Under the pieces are notes generated by a model. It had not been told where the DNA came from and did not search any database. It saw only the letters and a list, made by a program, of their open reading frames with translations. A stretch of DNA of 64,000 bases, taken from positions 10,054,001 through 10,118,000 of the forward strand of contig OZ005604.1 of assembly GCA_963930655.1 (NCBI GenBank), read 5' to 3'. This document shows, piece after piece, positions 58,530-64,000 of the stretch. Within the stretch, counting starts at the first letter, position 1. Every line of letters begins with the position of its first letter. The position numbers were made by a program, and so were the translations under genes. This DNA is from Myrica gale (taxonomy: Eukaryota; Streptophyta; Magnoliopsida; Fagales; Myricaceae).

Positions 58530-58748
58530 TGTGAGACCCCAACTTTTCATGTGCTCTGATTATTGCGGAAGAGTATTTGGGTATTTAGTGAAATAATTGG
58601 AGGATCATAATTGGGGTGTTGGAATAGGAAGATTTTTAGCACCCTGTTTTTAGGTAACATTGCTGTGAGATCCCGACCTTACCTTATTGATGTCGTTTAT
58701 GATTCCCTCAATATGTACGTATGATTAAATGAGTGATTGTTGGTGTAA

Positions 58749-59208
58749 GTGTCGACACATTGGAGCATAGTGTCGACACATTAGAGTAACACCCGAAAGT
58801 TTACCTTTTTCAGGAGCCCAAAGTGAATTTTGACTAAGTGTTGTAAGTGTCGACACCTTGGGTAATAGTGTCGACACATTAGACCGATACCCGAATGTTT
58901 ATATTTTTCCGGAACTAGAGTGATTTTTGACTAAGTGTTGGAAGTGTCGACACCTTGAGTGATGGTGTCGACACATCCAACTAAAACCCGAAAGTGTGCA
59001 TTTTTCCAGAACTCCAGTGAATTTTGACCAAGTGATGGAAGTGTCGACACCTTGAGTGATGGTGTCGACACATCTAACTGAAACCCGAGAGTTTACATTT
59101 TTCCCACTTTGGCTAAGTGTTGGAAGTGTCGACACCGTGAGTGATGGTGTCGACACATCCTACTAAATGTGTTGTAAGTGTCGACACCTTTAGTGATGGT
59201 GTCGACAC
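58749..59208 (+). repeat. GTGTCGACAC palindrome array in LTR K
   Basis: Same layout as 797-1257, six pairs, with small changes in the spacers (for example CTTGGGTAATA for CTTGGATCATA). Confidence 0.85.
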
Positions 59209-60518
59209 ATATAACTAAATCCCTAGAAAATACGTGAGGTGGAATTCATGTGAAAAAGGGGGAAATAAGGGAGGGCAGCCTTGTCTTTTCCCCAAGCCCT
59301 TTACGTATAAGGCAACCCCCCCTTTCCCACAAGTCATTTTGCCCTAGCTCCCCACCGAAGAAGAGAAGAGAAGAAAAGAAAGAAAGAAGAAGGAGAAAAG
59401 AAGAAGAAGAAAGGAAGAAGAGAAAGAAAGAGAGAGAGAAGAAGGTGAGTGCTTATGGCCGGCCAAGCCATACCCATTTTCACCTATGTTCTCTTTTTCT
59501 TTTGAATGGTTGATGGTTGTGTGTTGTTAGTTTCTCCTTGGTTGTTGTGATGGTTGTGTGTTGTTAGATTTCTCCTTGAGATTCATGTGTTTTCTTTGAA
59601 GAAAATGTAGATCTAGTGAGTTTTAGAAAGTTGTATGGCTTGTGCACAAAGCCATGGAGAATGTGGTTAGATCTGGGAATTTATAAACCCAAGAGAAACC
59701 AACTTGCATACTAGGTGTTTGATAAAAGACCAAAGGGAGTGAAATAGATGCAATAACCTTTGTTCTAGTGATGAAATCATTGTTTTTGGTTGGAAGTTTT
59801 GAGTTGTATGTGTAAAGTTTACGTCTTGTATATGAGGTTATATGAGGAGGGCACTTGGGGCAAAATTTCGTGGGTGTTGGATGATTTTGTACGACGAAGT
59901 ATGTGTATGACGAAGTATGAGATATTGAATGAGGAATAAGGACGATTTTGTATGATGAAGCGTGAGTAATTGATTGATTACTCTATACGTCTAGTAACCT
60001 ATGAATAACAAAGGTATGATCCAATTGTAGGTAACGTGACGTTCAACATTCAAGCAAGCGAAGGTAAGAGGAGCTTACGTTTGTAAGTGAAAATAGTAAG
60101 TAGCAACTTACGCTTTACAAAACTGGAATGATACACAACATGTTTTTATGAATAAGCATAACATGTTTATAAACACGCATGACAAGCTATTTCTCAACAA
60201 GCATGACATCGTATACGTATTTGTATGAAAGCATGAAAGAAGTTTTTGTGCAAAGGAAAACATGAAAGGTTTATGAGATATTTGTCATTAAGCACGAACT
60301 GTCAAGAGCATTAGAAGCATTTTATGATAAGTTGATTACCAAGCATGACATGAGCACGTCATGAGCAATTGCATTTGCATTTATTTGTCTCATAAGAAAG
60401 AAGGAGAAATTTTATGCAAATGAAAGTACCATTTTTATGCTACTTATGACAAGTTTTATGACAAGTTAATTAACGAACGAACCCAAGTCGGTCGGTACCG
60501 TACCAAGTCAAGAAGGTG

Positions 60519-60777
60519 CATCCATACCGAAGGACGTTTACGTGAAGGATGGATGTCACCTAGGACACCCATACCGAAGGATGCTTGCAAGAAGGATGGG
60601 TAGTCCGGGAGGTATGTGCAATCACACTGAAGGATGCTTGCAAGAAGGTGTGAACCTCCAAGAGTCGTGTCTAGCCACTGAAGGACATTGAGAAGGTGTG
60701 CTAGTTCGACCATATGTAAGGTCCCCAAGGGAAATAGGGGACAGTTCCAACGGGAACGCACAACCCTGATGCCAGGG
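60519..60777 (+). other. Structured RNA cassette in LTR K
   Basis: Same seven inverted repeats as 2570-2828. The HP2 loop is AACG here and ATCG there, the GTTCC/GGAAC stem is unchanged, and one base next to the u1 right arm differs. Confidence 0.65.
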
Positions 60778-61117
60778 GTAAATGGAGCTCAAGTAGCCCA
60801 TAGGATAAGAATGGAAAAGATTTTCCAAAAGAAAGAGCTTTATAAGTATAAGAGATGTTTTCAAGAGCAAGTGCATGTGCATATGCAATCATGAGGCATA
60901 CACGTGCATCACGATTCATGATCATGCATGAATTACATATGTATACATGATAAGTTCAAGTTATGATTATTTCAAGTTAAAGCACGTGATATTTCAAGTT
61001 GTACTTGAATTACATTATGTTCAAGTTTGTAATTATTTCAAGTTTAAGCGCATGCTTATGATTTTAAGTCAAGTGCATGCTTATGATTTTTAAGTTCATT
61101 ATGATATCGAGTTCATG

Positions 61118-61261
61118 ACGATTTCAAGTTTAAAAGCAAGTGTACGATTTCAAGTTTAAAAGCAAGTTTACGATTTCAAGTTTAAAAGCAAGTGTACGAT
61201 TTCAAGTTTAAAAGCAAGTGTACGATTTCAAGTTTAAAAGCAAGTGTACGATTTCAAGTTC
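61118..61261 (+). repeat. 26-bp minisatellite in LTR K
   Basis: Five full units beginning ACGATTTCAAGTTTAAAAGC plus a partial sixth, differing at one base. The sister LTR at 578-3880 has a single unit (near 3175), so the array expanded after the two copies separated and explains most of their length difference. Confidence 0.93.
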
Positions 61262-61926
61262 ATATTTCCAAACCATGATTTCAAGTTCATGTTTTAATTA
61301 TAATTCCTTACTGAGTCTTTCGACTCACAGATGTTTTAAATTGTATCATTCCAGATAACAATTCAGGTGGGAAAATCTAGAAGAGGGACCGATGGGAACG
61401 TCCTCATCCCTCTTTGTTGTTCATTAAAGGTTAGATGTAATTTTGAAGAGTCATCATGAGCCTCCGTCGTGTGGTGGTCATGGGTTATTCGGACTATTAG
61501 AGTTCAAGGTTTTTGATGTCTAGTATCTTAGTCGTGGTTATCAGAATCAGAAGTTGAAGAGTTCATAGGAAGTACTATCAGGCATCCTGTGAATGTCTAT
61601 GTTATGTGTATAAGGATTCAAGATGTATTACTTATATGTTATGAGTAGGTCCATATAAAGGTTTTGTTGGAATCCCTTAGGACTTGTACTTCAGTCATGC
61701 AGACATGACATGTAATTTGGATGCTTTCACTATTGCCGTTGTAGTCAATTGTGTAAGTTGAAGTTTATGTAAATCTCTTTGGCCCATCTCTCTCAGTTGT
61801 AGGTGTTTTATGTATTTGTATAAAAAAAAAATCCGCTGCATGATTAAGAGAAACGCTGGAACATTCATTGAGTGGATGTTCGCGGCTGTCATTAACCCCC
61901 TTCGGGCTAGCGTTCGGGGCGTGACA

Positions 61927-62662
61927 ATAGTCGACATCAAATTTTTTCAACCAGTTGATCCAAGTCGTTGAGAACCAATACGTCCATTTCATGACCCGAT
62001 GACGTAGGTATCTATCTTCGTCCAAACGAACCTCTGTGGCGTTGACCACATCTTGAGCAGATGATCTCAATCCATCCACGGTGGCTTGAATCACACCGCT
62101 TGCCAAATTGATGTTGTTGTTAACTTGGTGTTTGAGAAGTCTCACATCCTTGTTAAGAAGTTTGAAACGCTCATCATGAGTAGCAAACAGCTTCTTGATG
62201 TCACCAAAGCCCGTCTTCATTTCGATAGCCAAGTTCTCCAATTGCTGACCCAACTTCTTTTGTTCCTCCTTTATTTCCCCAAATGAAGCTCCAAAAGGTC
62301 CCAATTGAGGCTCATGAGAGCTGGAAGGAGGTATTCGGGCGGATGACCCCATATGAAAAGAGGGAAAAGAAGGTGGGGATTTTGGCTCTCTCAGAGTTAT
62401 TGTAACATTGAGAGTTCTGGTGTATGTGGAAAGAGTTATATTGACGGTTTATTCTTCCTCATCCTCACTGTTTTCATCAAAATCTAATCCCCTATGGCTT
62501 CTTTTCTGAGGGCTTACTTCATTTTTCTTTATCCAAACCGGTTAGATCAGAGTTTTCTGATTGTACACTTTGGATTCCTTGGGTGTTTCCCTTGCTTCTC
62601 CCGTTAGATCAACATCAAGAATTTGGAACATGTGGGTAAAGAACATTCCATAAGGCATCCCT
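61927..62662 (-). pseudogene. SIRE-like copia 3' (env-like/plant transposon) ORF fragment
   Basis: Read on the minus strand, a frame runs from about 62450 to the LTR K junction: MGSSARIPPSSSHEP, then a helical region (EIKEEQKKLGQQLENLA, THDERFKLLNKDVRLLKHQ), ending TWINWLKKFDVDY at 61927. After LTR K it would continue into a short proline-rich tail. Further upstream (62660-62470) PYGMFFTHMFQILDVDLTGE resembles the conserved part of the ORF that lies between pol and 3' LTR in SIRE-type elements. Two stops (near 62540 and 62450) interrupt it. The upstream part is displaced beyond LTR J. The function of such ORFs is unknown. Confidence 0.6.
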
Positions 62663-64000
62663 TGTCACGCCCCGAACGGCATCCCGCAGGGACCGTGACA
62701 GCCACGAGCAATCCCCCGGATAGCTCCAGCGTTCTTACATACATGCTTACAGCGGAATAAAGCAGAATCTCGAGAGAACGAGCCAACTCTCATCATAATA
62801 AGGTTCTCGACAATCTTTCACCTTAATACATATATAACATGTTTGATACTTAACCAATGACTGATCTCATCGATCGAGTCACATTGACAGAACATGAACA
62901 TAATCTTTTTCCCTCTGAGTCAGGTGGTCCTCCTGACTTTCTTCACCTGAGGCATCTGGAATGACACAATTTTAAAAAAGACGTGAGTCAAAAAGACTCA
63001 GTAAGGGAAAACATAAGCTTAAAACATGCTCTTGACTTGTACTTGCATAATCATGAAAGAGAATAAACTTGATTCGTGATGCACATGCATGCTCATGGAT
63101 ATGCATATGCTTTTTCTTAGATTCGGCCCCAGGCCTTTGAAAATCTTTCTTTCGTACTTGCTTGTAAAACTGGCCCTTGGCCCTTGAAACCACTTATTCG
63201 TACTTGTGCCTCTCTTGGCCTTTTCATAATTATTTCATATCTTTTATTTGTGGGCTCGCTCCATTTAACCCCTGAAGTCAGGGTTGTGCGTTCCCTTCGG
63301 AACCGTCCCCGAATTCCCTTGGAGACCTTACATGCGGTCAGCTAGCACACCTTCTCATTTGTCCTTCAGTGGCTAGACATGACCCTTGGAGGCACCACAC
63401 CTTCTCAATGTCCTTCAGTGTGGTTTGCACAGCCTCGTGGATTCACCCATCCTTCTCACATTTGTCCTTTGGTATGGGAGTCCACCTTAATGGTACGGTA
63501 CCGACCAGTGCCCCTTAACTTAACTTATCGTTTCATAAAACTTCTCATAGTCTTTTCATAAAAATCATTGCATAACCTTCTTCTTGAAAAATTCATGCAA
63601 TGCACATATCATGTCATGCTTGCTTAAAAATTCATGCTTGTTCATGAAATGATGCAGTGTGTCATTCAAGTTTTGAAAAAGAACACTTACTGTCCACTTA
63701 CAGTATCCACTTACAGTACTCCTCGCACTTATTGCACTTACACCAATCCACCCAAACTTAAGTTCGGTCTTCACCTACAAGCGATACTGAAATGTTCAGT
63801 CATCCACATTCAACAAAACATACAAACGTATCATATACAACTTTAGTTTCAGAATTCATATTTTAAATCATATGATTATACTATGTGGCCTTCCTTGTAA
63901 ACAACGTTAACTTTCATAAATCCAGGTGAAAACAGCAAGGATCATATATATCAAACAATTCCAATTATGTGAACTTCTAGGATATTTCAATTCGATCCTT
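62663..64000 (-). mobile_element. Tekay LTR J, type Y, cut by window end
   Basis: It starts TGTCACGCCCCGAACGGC at 62663 inside the copia 3' ORF (flank TCCCT). It keeps the GAGTC/GACTC hairpin (near 62985), HP3-HP1 (about 63268-63325) and u1-u3 (about 63340-63480), with CCACAC/GTGTGG in u2. There is no palindrome array in the visible 1.34 kb. Whether it is solo or part of a full element cannot be seen. Confidence 0.9.

Larger units (their letters stand above)
58530..61926 (+). mobile_element. Solo Tekay LTR K, type X, 3397 bp
   Basis: It runs from TGTGAGACCCC to GGGGCGTGACA with the perfect duplication ATAGT (58525-58529, 61927-61931). It is almost identical to the LTR at 578-3880. The main difference is an expanded 26-bp repeat. 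The cassette is at 60519-60777 and the TATA-like box at 59306-59310. It is one of the few plus-strand copies, inserted in the minus-strand copia 3' ORF. Confidence 0.96.

Overview
The window is repeat-dense nuclear DNA from a flowering plant, probably pericentromeric or other heterochromatin. I see no intact host gene. Nearly everything belongs to plant LTR retrotransposons, with one plant L1-type LINE, one endogenous caulimovirid (pararetrovirus) fragment and a small GRF-zinc-finger fragment. The dominant family is a Ty3/gypsy chromovirus of Tekay/Del type. Its LTRs are very long (about 3.0-4.4 kb); in the sense direction they begin TGTGAGACCCC and end near GGGGCGTGACA. At least twelve LTR copies or pieces of it are present, in both orientations.

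Layout. 1-3880: 3' end of a decayed Tekay element (pol remnant, polypurine tract, 3.3 kb LTR). 3881-6222: unassigned DNA, a GRF zinc-finger exon, and a decayed Ty1/copia integrase-RT-RNase H remnant. 6223-7044: truncated Tekay LTR. 7045-8574: caulimovirid coat/Gag region. 8575-17006: a Tekay LTR in + orientation, split by a solo LTR (10402-14374, TSD TTAGA). 17007-20990: minus-strand LINE (ORF1, endonuclease, part of RT). 20991-62662: a minus-strand SIRE-like copia element inserted in the LINE. Its 3' LTR (20991-21915 plus 57781-57844) is split by a stack of Tekay LTRs, and its 3' ORF (61927-62662) is split by a 3397 bp solo LTR (58530-61926, TSD ATAGT). 62663-64000: start of another minus-strand Tekay LTR.

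The stack inside the copia LTR holds LTR pieces B (21916-22841 and 55541-57780) and B2 (22842-31310). B2 carries solo LTR C (23910-28027, TSD GCTTC). A full-length Tekay element lies at 31311-55535 (minus strand, TSD CCTCT). That element has PBS, gag, protease, RT, RNase H, integrase, chromodomain, an extra 3' ORF and PPT, but stops and frameshifts disable it. It carries three younger solo LTRs: D (33760-36752, TSD AATGA), F (38900-42961, TSD CCCCG) and H (48666-52376, TSD TTCAA). The nest is about five insertions deep.

Two LTR subfamilies are visible. Type X carries arrays of the palindrome GTGTCGACAC upstream of a TATA-like box and a GA-rich leader. Type Y lacks the array. Both share a highly structured stretch: a tandem series of hairpins whose arms differ between units and between subfamilies but stay complementary, then three short hairpins with fixed stems and variable loops, and a hairpin next to the LTR end and PBS. 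I regard this conserved RNA-structure cassette, and the occurrence of the same palindrome module in the LTR of the unrelated copia element, as the most interesting signals in the window.
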